A DNA stretch of 64,000 nucleotides from Bacteroidaceae bacterium (GCA_024693505.1 JAILKU010000136.1:1-64000); one strand, 5' to 3'. Positions 48,017-58,474 are shown, numbered from the stretch's first letter. The notes: generated by a model from the letters alone, not told the origin. Made by a program: numbers and translations.

Positions 48017-48280
48017 GCACTCTTCCGGAGGATAATTTGCAGCCCTTAGGAAAAAAAATTGCTACCCTTAGGAGAAAAAATTGCTACCCTTAGGAGAAAC
48101 AAATGCAGCCCTGCGGAGAATCAACTGAAAACTCCTCGGTACAAGATTCTCTTCCTTCGGCATAAATTTCCAACTCTTCGGTGAAAAAGTTTTTCCTACG
48201 GGAATAATTTTATGTTCAAAGTCTCCGAATGTACATCCGAAAACCTTGAACGTACATTCAAAGTCTTTGAACGTAAAACA
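48017..48280. repeat. About 12 degenerate 22-bp tandem units
   Basis: GCACTCTTCCGGAGGATAATTT / GCAGCCCTTAGGAAAAAAAATT / GCTACCCTTAGGAGAAAAAATT / GCTACCCTTAGGAGAAACAAAT / GCAGCCCTGCGGAGAATCAACT / ... / CAAAGTCTTTGAACGTAAAACA. Confidence 0.75.
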
Positions 48281-48505
48281 GTTCGAGCAGTTGTCAAATC
48301 TTGTCCGGGGATGAAAATAAATTTTCATGGATTTGTTTTGTATTCTGCTCACTTGTCCAGTCACATTCTGACTGCGTTCCGAAGCCGCTTTCTTTCGGAT
48401 AAGCGAAAAATAATCGGGATTTATTTTGCCAATTGCACACTTATTTGTAATTTCGCGCACTTTTTGAAACGTACAATAAAACAGATAAGCAACAGAAGAA
48501 AAGAT

Positions 48506-51500
48506 ATGAGTAAGAAATTTCCTGAACGGAACAAGCTGAACCTGAGTGAGGTTAACAAAGAAGTATTGAAGCAATGGGACGAGGAAGACGTCTTCCACCG
48601 CAGTATGACAGAACGCGAGGGCTGCCCGTCGTTTATCTTTTTCGAGGGACCTCCATCGGCCAACGGACATCCGGGCATTCACCATGTGCTGGCTCGCAGC
48701 ATCAAGGATACGTTTTGCCGCTTCAAGACGATGAAGGGCTACCAGGTGGGGCGCAAGGCCGGATGGGACACTCACGGACTGCCCGTTGAGCTGGGTGTGG
48801 AGAAGGAACTGGGCATCACGAAGGAAGACATCGGTAAGACCATCTCGATTGAGGAATACAACAGCAAGTGCCGCCAGAACGTGATGATGTACACCAGCGA
48901 GTGGACCGACCTGAGCCATCGCATGGGCTACTGGGTGGATATGGAGCATCCCTACATCACATACGATAATAAATACATCGAGACGCTCTGGTGGCTGCTG
49001 AAACAGCTCTACCAGAAGGGTCTGCTCTACAAGGGCTACACCATTCAGCCCTACAGCCCTGCAGCAGGTACGGGTCTCTCGAGCCACGAACTGAACCAGC
49101 CCGGCTGCTATCGCGATGTGAAGGACACCACCGTTACGGCGCAGTTCGAGCTGACCGGCGAGATTGCCTCGAGGTTCAAAATAGATCCTTCTGCAATCGA
49201 CGGGCTGAAGGCCTATGCGCTGGCCTGGACCACTACGCCCTGGACGCTGCCCTCGAACACGGCGCTCTGCGTAGGGCCTAAGATAGAATACGTAGCCGTA
49301 AAGGCTCAGAATCCCTATACCGCCCAGCAGGCCGTCTATGTGCTGGCCGAAGCAAGGCTGAGTGCCTACTTCAAGAGTGAAGAAGACTACCAGGTTCTGG
49401 GTCGCTGCACAGGTGCAGACCTCTTAGGGGTGCACTACAGCCAGCTCTTCCCATGGGTGAAGCCCACCGAACAGGTTGAGGGCCACTTCGAGGACCGCTC
49501 GGCAGAGGCCTTCCGCATCATTCCTGGCGACTACGTCACGACTGAGGACGGTACGGGCATCGTACACATCGCGCCCACATTCGGTGCCGACGACGCCAAG
49601 GTTGCCAAGGATGCCGGCGTGCCAGCCCTGTTCATAGCCGACAAGGCAGGCGATCCGCGCCCGATGGTCGACTTCACGGGCAAGTACTTCCTGCCTCAGG
49701 ATATGGATGCCGATTTCTACGGGAAGTTCGTCAACAAGGAGGAATATGCTTGCCATCAAGGCGCCTTCGTGAAGAACGCCTACGATCCGCAGTATGCCCA
49801 GCTCGACGAGAAGGAACTCGCCAAGACCGAGGACCTGAACATCGTCCTCTGCATCGAGATGAAGCAGGCGGGTACGGCTTTCAAGATAGAGAAGCACGTC
49901 CACAACTACCCCCATTGCTGGCGCACGGACAAGCCGGTGCTCTACTATCCGTTGGACAGCTGGTTCATCCGTGCCAGCGCCGTGAAGGAGCGCATGCAGG
50001 AGCTGAACCGCACCATCCTGTGGAAGCCTGAGAGCACGGGAACGGGACGCTTCGGCAAGTGGCTGGAGAACCTGAACGACTGGAACCTGTCGCGCAGCCG
50101 CTACTGGGGCACACCGCTGCCCATCTGGCGCAACCGCGAGACGAAGGAAGAGATTTGCATCGGCTCGGTTGAGGAGCTATACAACGAGATAGAGAAGGCC
50201 GTAGCAGCTGGCGTCATGCCCGCCAACCCGCTGAAGGACAGAGGCTTCGTGCCCGGCGATATGAGTCAGGAGAACTATGACCGCATCGACCTGCACCGCC
50301 CCTACGTCGATCAGATCTGGTTGGTAGGGGAGAGTGGAGCCGTGCTGAAGCGCGAACTGGACCTCATCGACGTCTGGTTCGACTCCGGTGCTATGCCTTA
50401 TGCCCAGATTCATTATCCGTTCGAGAACAAGGAACTGCTCGACAAGCGTACGGCCTTCCCTGCCGACTTCATCGCGGAGGGTGTGGATCAGACGCGCGGA
50501 TGGTTCTATACATTGCACGCCATTGCCACAATGGTGTCGGACAGCGTGGCCTACAAAGCCGTCATCAGTAACGGACTGGTGCTGGACAAGAACGGCATGA
50601 AGATGAGCAAGCGACTGGGCAACGCCGTAGATCCTTTCGGCGCCATTGAGCAGTACGGCTCGGATGCCGTTCGCTGGTACATGATTACCAACAGCGCCCC
50701 CTGGGACAACCTGAAGTTCGACGAGGAGGGCGTGCAGGAGGTGAGCCGTACCTTCTTCGGCAAGCTGTTCCAGACCTACAGCTTCCTGACGATGTATGCA
50801 AACGTGGACGGCTGGTGCTACGAGGAGGCCGATGTGCCGATGAACGAGCGCCCGGAGATGGACCGCTGGATCCTGTCGGAACTGAACTCCCTCATCCGCG
50901 AGGTGACTGCCTGCTACGAGGACTATGAGCCTACGAGGGCAGGCCGACTCATCCAGGCATTCGTCGTGGACAACGTCAGCAACTGGTTCGTGCGCCTCAG
51001 CAAGAAGCGTTTCTGGGGTTCGGCTATGAGCATCGACAAGCTGAGTGCCTACCAGACGCTCTATACTTGTCTGGAGAACGTGGCTCGCCTGATGGCTCCC
51101 ATCGCACCGTACTATGCCGACCGCCTGTATCGCGACCTGAACGAAGCAACAGGACGGGGAACGGCACAGAGCGTACATCTGGCCACCTTCCCTGAGGCCG
51201 ATGACAGCAAGATAGACAAGGAACAGGAGAGCCGCATGGAGCTGGCTCAGCAGATAACTTCAATGATTCTCTCGCTCAGAAAGAAGGAGCAGATCGTCGT
51301 GAAGCAGCCCCTTCAGCGCATAGCCATTCCGGCCATCGACCAGGAACAGCAGCAGCGCATTGAGGCCATGAAGCAGCTCATACTGGACGAAGTGAACGTG
51401 AAGGAACTGGAGTTCGTGGAAGCCTCGGGCATGTTGGTGAAGAAGGTAAAGTGCAACTTCCGTACGATGGGCAAGAAGTTCGGCAAGCTGATGAAGGCGG

Positions 51501-51916
51501 TTAACAATGCCGTCCTGGCTATGTCGCAGGAACAGATTGCGCAGCTGGAGAAGGACGAGCATCTGCCCCTGACGCTGGAAACAGGCGAGGAAGTGACTGT
51601 TGACCTGGAGGACATCGAAATCTTCAGCGAGGATATTCCCGGCTGGAGTGTGGCGAACGAAGGAACGCTAACCGTAGCCCTCGACCTCACCATCACCGAC
51701 GCTCTGCGACTGGAAGGTATGGCCCGCGAACTCATCCGCAGCATCCAGACCCTGCGCAAGGACAGCGGCTTCGAGATTACCGACCGCATCGTCGTGACCA
51801 TTCCCCAGACGCCGGAGAACGAGACCTGCCTGGCTGAGTTCCGCGACTATATCGCCTCGCAGGTCCTGGCCGACGAGATACGGCTTGGCGAGGAACTTGC
51901 CGTAGAGAAGAAATAA
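48506..51916 (+). CDS. ileS: Isoleucyl-tRNA synthetase
   Basis: FFEGPPSANGHPGIHHVLARSIKD (HIGH-type motif), GMKMSKRLGN (KMSKS). ATG at 48506. Confidence 0.97.
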   Translation: MSKKFPERNKLNLSEVNKEVLKQWDEEDVFHRSMTEREGCPSFIFFEGPPSANGHPGIHHVLARSIKDTFCRFKTMKGYQVGRKAGWDTHGLPVELGVEKELGITKEDIGKTISIEEYNSKCRQNVMMYTSEWTDLSHRMGYWVDMEHPYITYDNKYIETLWWLLKQLYQKGLLYKGYTIQPYSPAAGTGLSSHELNQPGCYRDVKDTTVTAQFELTGEIASRFKIDPSAIDGLKAYALAWTTTPWTLPSNTALCVGPKIEYVAVKAQNPYTAQQAVYVLAEARLSAYFKSEEDYQVLGRCTGADLLGVHYSQLFPWVKPTEQVEGHFEDRSAEAFRIIPGDYVTTEDGTGIVHIAPTFGADDAKVAKDAGVPALFIADKAGDPRPMVDFTGKYFLPQDMDADFYGKFVNKEEYACHQGAFVKNAYDPQYAQLDEKELAKTEDLNIVLCIEMKQAGTAFKIEKHVHNYPHCWRTDKPVLYYPLDSWFIRASAVKERMQELNRTILWKPESTGTGRFGKWLENLNDWNLSRSRYWGTPLPIWRNRETKEEICIGSVEELYNEIEKAVAAGVMPANPLKDRGFVPGDMSQENYDRIDLHRPYVDQIWLVGESGAVLKRELDLIDVWFDSGAMPYAQIHYPFENKELLDKRTAFPADFIAEGVDQTRGWFYTLHAIATMVSDSVAYKAVISNGLVLDKNGMKMSKRLGNAVDPFGAIEQYGSDAVRWYMITNSAPWDNLKFDEEGVQEVSRTFFGKLFQTYSFLTMYANVDGWCYEEADVPMNERPEMDRWILSELNSLIREVTACYEDYEPTRAGRLIQAFVVDNVSNWFVRLSKKRFWGSAMSIDKLSAYQTLYTCLENVARLMAPIAPYYADRLYRDLNEATGRGTAQSVHLATFPEADDSKIDKEQESRMELAQQITSMILSLRKKEQIVVKQPLQRIAIPAIDQEQQQRIEAMKQLILDEVNVKELEFVEASGMLVKKVKCNFRTMGKKFGKLMKAVNNAVLAMSQEQIAQLEKDEHLPLTLETGEEVTVDLEDIEIFSEDIPGWSVANEGTLTVALDLTITDALRLEGMARELIRSIQTLRKDSGFEITDRIVVTIPQTPENETCLAEFRDYIASQVLADEIRLGEELAVEKK

Positions 51917-51960
51917 AGCAATGATAATAATATTATTTAATGTATAACAGACTGTAAGAA

Positions 51961-52347
51961 ATGGAAGAGAAACTTCGCTATTCTGACGAGGAACTGGAAG
52001 AGTTCCGCCAGATTATCCTGGAGAAACTTGAAGTCACGAAGCGTGACTACGAAGTGTTGATGGACCAACTGACAAACCGCAACGACAACGGTGTTGATGA
52101 TACGCAGCCCACCTACCACGCTTTGGAGGAAGGCTCAATGGTGCAGTCGAAGGAGACCTTGATGGATATGGCCGCTCGTGCACAGAAATTCATCCAGGGC
52201 CTGAAGGCCGCGTTGGTCAGAATTGACAATAAGACCTATGGCATCTGCCGCGAGACGGGCAAGCTCATTCCCAAGGAGCGTCTGCGCGCTGTGCCACATG
52301 CTACGCTCAGTATTGAAGCCAAGCAGATGAGAGACAAGAAGAAGTAG
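51961..52347 (+). CDS. TraR/DksA-family protein
   Basis: ALVRIDNKTYGICRETGKLIPKERLRAVPHATLSIEAK; only one Cys kept in the zinc-finger region. Confidence 0.88.
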   Translation: MEEKLRYSDEELEEFRQIILEKLEVTKRDYEVLMDQLTNRNDNGVDDTQPTYHALEEGSMVQSKETLMDMAARAQKFIQGLKAALVRIDNKTYGICRETGKLIPKERLRAVPHATLSIEAKQMRDKKK

Positions 52348-52368
52348 GGCAGAGAAGGACGTCGGATT

Positions 52369-52974
52369 ATGACAAGGAAGAAAGCACAAACGCTGACGGT
52401 CGTACTTTTGGCCCTGTTGATCGTTTCGATAGACCAGGTCATAAAGATTGCCGTGAAGACCGGGATGTACCTGCACCAGAGCATTCGGGTAACCGACTGG
52501 TTCTACATCCTCTTTACGGAGAATCGCGGTATGGCCTTCGGCATGGAACTTTTCGACAAGCTGTTCCTCACTTCGTTCCGCATCGTGGCTGTCGGATGTC
52601 TTATCTGGTATATCGCAAAGAAGATACGCGGAGGCATCAGTTGGGGCGCCCTCATCTGCCTGACGATGATAATGGCCGGTGCGGCTGGCAATATATTCGA
52701 CTGCGTCTTCTATGGCATGATATTCAACAACCCTCCTGCTCCGCTGAAGGCTGAGTTCGTATCGTGGGGTGCCGGGTATGAGCAGCTGATGATGGGCCGT
52801 GTTGTAGATATGTTCTACTTTCCTCTGGTGGAGTGGAACTGGCCCTACTGGCTTCCCTTCTGGGGTGGTCAGCACTTCATCTTCTTCAGCCCGATCTTCA
52901 ACTTTGCAGACGCCAGTATTTCATGCGGCATTGCTGCACTTGCCATCTTCTATAATAGAATGCTGTTGAGATGA
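52369..52974 (+). CDS. lspA: Signal peptidase II
   Basis: IVSIDQVIKIAVK, TENRGMAFGM, GAAGNIFDCVFYG, FNFADASISCG. Confidence 0.94.
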   Translation: MTRKKAQTLTVVLLALLIVSIDQVIKIAVKTGMYLHQSIRVTDWFYILFTENRGMAFGMELFDKLFLTSFRIVAVGCLIWYIAKKIRGGISWGALICLTMIMAGAAGNIFDCVFYGMIFNNPPAPLKAEFVSWGAGYEQLMMGRVVDMFYFPLVEWNWPYWLPFWGGQHFIFFSPIFNFADASISCGIAALAIFYNRMLLR

Positions 52975-53954
52975 AGTTGAGGCTGAGTCTTTCTCTTGCC
53001 GTGCTGATGCTACTGTCCGGTTGTAAGCCATCGAGGCCCGGGGGCGTGCTTTCAGAGTCCAAGATGGAGAATGTGATGGTGGACTACCACCTTGCGCAGG
53101 GCATGGCTGAGGCAGCTGGTGCCGATGTTGATGTGCTGCGATACAAATACATCCAGGCCGTCTTCCGTAAGCACCACATCACGGAGGAGACGTTCGACTC
53201 TTCGCTGATCTATTATAGCGCAAATGCCGAGAAATTCTTGCAGATATACAAGAAAGTGACGCAGCGGGTTGAGGCCCAGGCCACCATTATGGGTGTGGAT
53301 GCGCAGGCCACGCAAGACCGTTACGCCAACCTGACGAGCAAAGGGGATACGGCTAACATCTGGACCGACCTGAAGTATCATACCCTGCAGATTAACTTTC
53401 TCGACAATCTGTACAACTTTCGCATGATGGCGGACACCAGTTTCCATGCAGGCGATCGTTTTCTGTGGCGCTTCAACACGTTCTCGAGAAGCGAGAAGCT
53501 GGTTTACGATGCCATCGCCCTCTTCATGGTTGAATATGAGAATGACTCGGTTGGTTGCATCAGCCGACAGATAAGAAGTGGAGAGCAGGTAGAGCTGAAC
53601 TATACGCCAAAAGCCGAATTTGATTCGCTCGGCATTAAGGGTGTAGGCGGATTCGTTTACCTGCCGTCGTCGATAAAGGAGGACAAGAATTCGTTCCACG
53701 TTCTCATCTTGAGCAACATAGGGCTTATACGCTTTCATCACAATCCGCTGCCCGCTATTGTTGATTCCCTCGCGACCGATTCCCTGGAGACGGATACCGT
53801 GGGCGATGCAATGCCAAAGGCCTCTACACACCGACTGACGCCAGCCGAGATGCGTGAGAGCCAGCCCAGGGAGAAGAAGGTAAACGTCGTGAAGGAGAAG
53901 CCCATAAACATCCGACAGCAGCAGCGACGACAGAACCGACGCCGATGGAGATGA
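52971..53954 (+). CDS. DUF4296-like lipoprotein
   Basis: LSGCKPSRPGGVLSESKMENVMVDYHLAQGMAEA; located after lspA. Confidence 0.75.
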   Translation: MKLRLSLSLAVLMLLSGCKPSRPGGVLSESKMENVMVDYHLAQGMAEAAGADVDVLRYKYIQAVFRKHHITEETFDSSLIYYSANAEKFLQIYKKVTQRVEAQATIMGVDAQATQDRYANLTSKGDTANIWTDLKYHTLQINFLDNLYNFRMMADTSFHAGDRFLWRFNTFSRSEKLVYDAIALFMVEYENDSVGCISRQIRSGEQVELNYTPKAEFDSLGIKGVGGFVYLPSSIKEDKNSFHVLILSNIGLIRFHHNPLPAIVDSLATDSLETDTVGDAMPKASTHRLTPAEMRESQPREKKVNVVKEKPINIRQQQRRQNRRRWR

Positions 53955-54016
53955 TCCGAGGGCTGCATATTCCCGATTCCCCAATATCCTATTCCTAACC
54001 TAAGACAATTTAACGT

Positions 54017-55009
54017 ATGAAAAAACTGTTTATCCTTACCATTTGCCTGAGTTGCCTCATGCCGGTAGCCGAGGCCAAGAAGAAAAAGACCAGTGGAAAT
54101 CCCATCTTTACTGGGTGGTATGCCGACCCCGAGGGAGCCGTAATGGACGGACGCTACTGGGTGTTCCCCACCTACAGCGCGCCCTACAAGCAGCAGCTCT
54201 TCTTCGACGCTTTCTCATCGAAGGACCTCCTGACGTGGGAGAAGCACGAACGCGTACTGGAGCAGAAGAACATACCCTGGCTCCGCATGGCCCTCTGGGC
54301 ACCGTCCATCATCGAAGCAAACGGCCGCTACTACCTCTTCTTCGGCGGAAACGACGTGCATGAAGGGGAGGTCGGAGGAATCGGAGTAGCCGTATCCGAC
54401 CGACCTGAAGGTCCCTACAAGGACGCCCTCGGAAAGCCGCTGATCAACGAGATCGTAAATGGTGCGCAGCCTATCGATCAGTTTGTCTTCCGCGACGACG
54501 ACGGCCAGTATTATATGTACTATGGCGGTTGGCGCCATTGCAACGTATGCCGCCTCAGTCCAGATCTGCTCAGCATCATTCCTTGGGAAGATGGGCAGAA
54601 ATTCCATGAGATAACGCCCAGCAAAAGCTACGTAGAAGGTCCTTTCATGCTGAAGCGCAACGGCAAATACTACTTCATGTGGAGTGAGGGTGGCTGGACA
54701 GGCCCGGACTACTGCGTCGCCTACGCCATCTCCGACAGTCCTTTCGGACCATTCCAGCGCATCGGAAAGATCTTGCAGGGCGATCCGGAGATTGCAATGG
54801 GTGCAGGTCACCACAGCGTGATTCAGGTGCCGGGGAAGGATGAATACTACATCATCTATCATCGGCGCCCCCTTACGGAGAAAGACGGAAACAGCCGCGA
54901 AACGTGCATTGACCGTCTCATCTTCAACTCCGACGGAACCATTGAACCTGTCAAAATGACCTTCGAAGGGGTAAAGGGCAGAAAACTGAATTCGAAAAGA
55001 CGGAAATAA
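54017..55009 (+). CDS. GH43-family glycoside hydrolase, secreted
   Basis: NPIFTGWYADPEGAVMDGRYWVFPTYSAPY, ALWAPSIIEANGRYYLFFGG, YVEGPFMLKRNGKYYFMWS. Confidence 0.9.
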   Translation: MKKLFILTICLSCLMPVAEAKKKKTSGNPIFTGWYADPEGAVMDGRYWVFPTYSAPYKQQLFFDAFSSKDLLTWEKHERVLEQKNIPWLRMALWAPSIIEANGRYYLFFGGNDVHEGEVGGIGVAVSDRPEGPYKDALGKPLINEIVNGAQPIDQFVFRDDDGQYYMYYGGWRHCNVCRLSPDLLSIIPWEDGQKFHEITPSKSYVEGPFMLKRNGKYYFMWSEGGWTGPDYCVAYAISDSPFGPFQRIGKILQGDPEIAMGAGHHSVIQVPGKDEYYIIYHRRPLTEKDGNSRETCIDRLIFNSDGTIEPVKMTFEGVKGRKLNSKRRK

Positions 55010-55035
55010 AATACAATGTTTAACGTTTTTCCACT

Positions 55036-55473
55036 ATGCAGATAATCTTTTATGTATTTCTGGCTGTATCAGCCCTGTTTTTCCTGTTCGTTCCGAAGAG
55101 CCTTCAGCGCAAACTGAAGAGCCAGGGAGCGAAGGATGACTACCATGACCTCAGTGAAATTGAGAACCAGTATGGTACTCCTGTTGAAGTCATCGAGCTG
55201 AATCCTGTGCGAGGCCGCGACATTTATGGCGCCCTCCTCATTTACGACACATTCATTGTGGCGAACGGTTTGCGAATAGAGAAGGCTGACATCGTCGGCA
55301 TAACCTTCAACAATGGTAATATAAACCCCTATCAGGAGAACAACTATCAAATAGTCCTCACCTTACGGAACAGACCGGAGAAGTATGTTCACCTTTCCAC
55401 TGGGATGGATCTCAACTGGTCGAAGGAAACGCTACTGCGTGTAAGCGAGGCTTTGCAGTTCAAGACAGCTTAG
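55036..55473 (+). CDS. Hypothetical protein with an N-terminal membrane helix
   Basis: Open frame with codon-like composition; IIFYVFLAVSALFFLFVPKSL N-terminal TM segment. Confidence 0.7.
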   Translation: MQIIFYVFLAVSALFFLFVPKSLQRKLKSQGAKDDYHDLSEIENQYGTPVEVIELNPVRGRDIYGALLIYDTFIVANGLRIEKADIVGITFNNGNINPYQENNYQIVLTLRNRPEKYVHLSTGMDLNWSKETLLRVSEALQFKTA

Positions 55474-55499
55474 ACGCCGCTTGCCCTCTCAGCCAAATT

Positions 55500-55547
55500 A
55501 TTATCCCCCTCCTGAGTCCTTTCAACCGGCTCATCGAGGGGGATAAT
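55500..55547. terminator. Stem-loop between convergent genes
   Basis: ATTATCCCCCTC-N24-GAGGGGGATAAT. Confidence 0.8.
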
Positions 55548-55570
55548 TCTGTTCCTATATTTTCTTCTCT

Positions 55571-57109
55571 TTAAGGCTGATGCTGCGGTCTCAATAAATC
55601 GTTAACCGTCTTCACGGGGTTGAAGGTCTCTATGGGTACCTCAACCATCAGCGTGTTCCAGTCGCTCATAGCTCCGTTCCAGAGGCCTGGCAGTTCCAGG
55701 GCCAGTAATTCTCGCCCGTCCTTACTCTTGTGCGAGATGAACCCGGTTGTGGGATCCACAAATTTCCTCAGGTCGAACGGCCGGCCCTTGTAGTCGCGGA
55801 TACCGCATACGAGGTCCACGGGGTTGAAGTGTGTGCCTTCTGCAAACATGCGTTTGGCCTCTTCGTCCTTCGGATTTATCTGACTGCTTTCCAGTATCTG
55901 CGGCTGGATGCTCAGGTCGTGACCGTACACCAGGAACGGTCCGCCTCCGGGCTCGCCTTGGTTCCTGACCACGCCGCAGACGCGCATTGGCCGGTTAAGC
56001 TTTTTGAGGAGCACGGCGGCAAGTTCCTTGTCGGTCATCTCGTCGGTGTCGGGCACTTCAGTCTTCAGCGTATTGCGCATGAAGCTATTTATTTCTTCCA
56101 GTTCGGCACGCTCGCATTCTCCCTTCTCCAGCTTCTCCAGATATTGGAATGTCTGTTGCTGTACGCTCACAAGACGACCTGCGATAACCTGTTTCCAGTA
56201 AACGGTATCCGCTTTCAGCCGATCAGGCACAACGTTGTCTATATTCTTTATGAAGACGATGTCGCTTTCCAGGTCGTTCAGGTTTTCGATGAGTGCACCG
56301 TGGCCTCCAGGGCGGAAAAGTATTTCTCCGTTGTCAAGCCGAAACGGCTGACCGTCTGGCGTGGCGGCTATCGTATCGGTGCTGGGCTTCTGCTCGCTTA
56401 AGCTGACGCTGATTTGTACCTTGTGCCGTTCCATGTATTCGGGCACCTTGCGCTCTATCAAGTCGAGGAACAACTCCTTGTGCTCTGGACTCACTGTGAA
56501 GTGTACATCTGCGCGTCCCTGACTGCTGGCGTACAGCGCGGCTTCGGTGAGGTGTTCCTCGAGGGGAGTGCGCACACAGTCCTCGTAGGCGTGGAACTGC
56601 AGCAGGCCCTTTGGCAGCTGTCCGTAACCCAGTCCGTCTGCATCAAGCAGGCAGGCCACAACGTCCTTGTACCGTCCTTCTGCCATCAGCGTGTCCGCAC
56701 CCATCCCCTTGCATAGTAGGCAGGCGTCATCGAGTGCGTCGAAGAAGGCGAAGTCATGAATCCGGCTGAAGAATGTCTGCTCGAACGGTGTAGTCGGCTC
56801 ATCACTTTCGCTATCTAGAAATGCGAATAGGTCCTTGAACATCCGGCTGGCTGCGCCGCTTGCGGGCACGAACTTGGTAATCTTGTGCCCTTCTGCGCCC
56901 TTGTACAGGTTCCACTGTTCTACAAGGTAATCGGCATCGGCTCCGCCAACCTGCTCGATCACGTTCTCCACCGAAGCCGCACTCTTTATGCGCAGCCAGG
57001 GGAACCCCTTCTCGAAACACTCCATCTGCGCATCAGCCTTCTTTACGGAAATCTCTCGCTGCTGGAACTTCTTCAAGTCTCCATCTGTCCATTTAATCTG
57101 TTGTATCAT
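55571..57109 (-). CDS. DUF4301-like protein
   Basis: FVPASGAASRMFKDLFAFLDS, FRPGGHGALIENLNDLESDIVFIKNIDNVVPD. Confidence 0.82.
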   Translation of the reverse strand: MIQQIKWTDGDLKKFQQREISVKKADAQMECFEKGFPWLRIKSAASVENVIEQVGGADADYLVEQWNLYKGAEGHKITKFVPASGAASRMFKDLFAFLDSESDEPTTPFEQTFFSRIHDFAFFDALDDACLLCKGMGADTLMAEGRYKDVVACLLDADGLGYGQLPKGLLQFHAYEDCVRTPLEEHLTEAALYASSQGRADVHFTVSPEHKELFLDLIERKVPEYMERHKVQISVSLSEQKPSTDTIAATPDGQPFRLDNGEILFRPGGHGALIENLNDLESDIVFIKNIDNVVPDRLKADTVYWKQVIAGRLVSVQQQTFQYLEKLEKGECERAELEEINSFMRNTLKTEVPDTDEMTDKELAAVLLKKLNRPMRVCGVVRNQGEPGGGPFLVYGHDLSIQPQILESSQINPKDEEAKRMFAEGTHFNPVDLVCGIRDYKGRPFDLRKFVDPTTGFISHKSKDGRELLALELPGLWNGAMSDWNTLMVEVPIETFNPVKTVNDLLRPQHQP

Positions 57110-57214
57110 ATCGTATTAATTAAGAAGTAAGACAAATAAATTGTTATTATGTGATGCAAATTTACTCGTTTTTCGTCAAATTGCAAAAGAAAAGGATGAA
57201 AAACAGTTATTATT

Positions 57215-57245
57215 TTTGTCTATTTTGAAAAAATGTGTAACTTTG
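57215..57245 (+). promoter_or_regulatory. Bacteroidetes-type promoter of the trp operon
   Basis: TTTG-N19-TAACTTTG immediately upstream of trpB. Confidence 0.75.
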
Positions 57246-57272
57246 TGCCCGTCAGTTCAATAAGGTAAAAAG

Positions 57273-58454
57273 ATGGAAACATATTCGGTTGACACAGAAG
57301 GATTTTACGGCCAGTTTGGCGGTGCATATATTCCTGAGATACTTTACAAGACGGTGGAGAATCTCAGGCACGAATATTTGCAAGTCATTCAGAGTCCTGA
57401 CTTTAAGCAGGAATACCACCAGTTGCTCCGCGACTACGTCGGCCGCCCCAGTCCGCTCTATCTGGCTCGACGCATGAGCGAGCGATACAACTGCCGGCTT
57501 TATTTGAAGCGGGAGGACTTGAACCATACAGGAGCTCACAAGATTAACAATGCGCTGGGGCAGATCCTGCTTGCACGGCGTATGGGGAAGACGCGCATCA
57601 TTGCCGAGACCGGAGCCGGACAGCATGGTGTAGCCACTGCAACCGTATGCGCCCTGATGAACATGCCTTGCCGCGTATATATGGGTGCGCTCGACGTGGA
57701 ACGTCAGCATGTCAATGTTGAGCGTATGCGTATGCTCGGTGCAGAAGTCTATCCCGTGCAGAGTGGCAACAAGACGCTGAAGGATGCCACGAACGAGGCC
57801 ATCCGCGACTGGTGTTGCCATCCTGCGGATACCTTCTATATTATAGGAAGCACCGTGGGACCCCATCCGTATCCTGACCTGGTGGCCCGTCTGCAAAGCG
57901 TTATCAGTCAGGAGATAAAGACTCAGCTGCTTGAGCAGACAGGCCGGGACTGGCCCGACTATCTGATGGCATGCGTGGGCGGCGGCAGCAATGCTGCCGG
58001 AACGATCTATCATTACCTTGACGATGAACGCGTACGTATTATTCTTGGTGAAGCCGGGGGCCACGGAATCGACACCCCGGAGACGGCAGCCAGTCTGAAC
58101 ATAGGCAGCATAGGCATTCTGCACGGAAGCCGGATTAAGGTGATGCAGACCGAGGACGGGCAGATTATTGAACCGTACAGCATTAGTGCCGGACTCGACT
58201 ATCCCGGTACCGGGCCCATGCACTGTAACCTCTACGAGACTGGACGTGCCCGTGTCATTCCAATCAACGACGACGAGGCTCTCGAAGCGGCATTCGAACT
58301 GACTCGCCTCGAGGGAATCATTCCCGCCCTTGAGAGTGCTCACGCATTGGCCATGCTGCCGAAGATGAACTTCAAGCCCGACGACGTGGTCGTGCTTACC
58401 GTCAGTGGAAGGGGCGACAAAGACCTGGGTACCTATCTTAAACATAAAAGTTAA
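57273..58454 (+). CDS. trpB: Tryptophan synthase beta chain
   Basis: GRPSPLYLARRMSERY, KREDLNHTGAHKINNALGQ, CVGGGSNAAG. Confidence 0.97.
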   Translation: METYSVDTEGFYGQFGGAYIPEILYKTVENLRHEYLQVIQSPDFKQEYHQLLRDYVGRPSPLYLARRMSERYNCRLYLKREDLNHTGAHKINNALGQILLARRMGKTRIIAETGAGQHGVATATVCALMNMPCRVYMGALDVERQHVNVERMRMLGAEVYPVQSGNKTLKDATNEAIRDWCCHPADTFYIIGSTVGPHPYPDLVARLQSVISQEIKTQLLEQTGRDWPDYLMACVGGGSNAAGTIYHYLDDERVRIILGEAGGHGIDTPETAASLNIGSIGILHGSRIKVMQTEDGQIIEPYSISAGLDYPGTGPMHCNLYETGRARVIPINDDEALEAAFELTRLEGIIPALESAHALAMLPKMNFKPDDVVVLTVSGRGDKDLGTYLKHKS

Positions 58455-58474
58455 ACTTCTCACATTATTCGACT

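Noticed and set aside
48017-48280. Possible CRISPR array
   Set aside because: Units are contiguous with no unique spacers, and no cas genes lie nearby. The same applies to the 63761 array.
48068-49087. 339-aa minus-strand ORF overlapping ileS and the 22-bp repeats
   Set aside because: Overlaps an unambiguous ileS and includes the repeat array; no domain signal.
57110-57272. trp leader peptide, attenuator or T-box upstream of trpB
   Set aside because: Only a short promoter-to-ATG leader is present; no Trp-rich ORF or T-box motif was visible.
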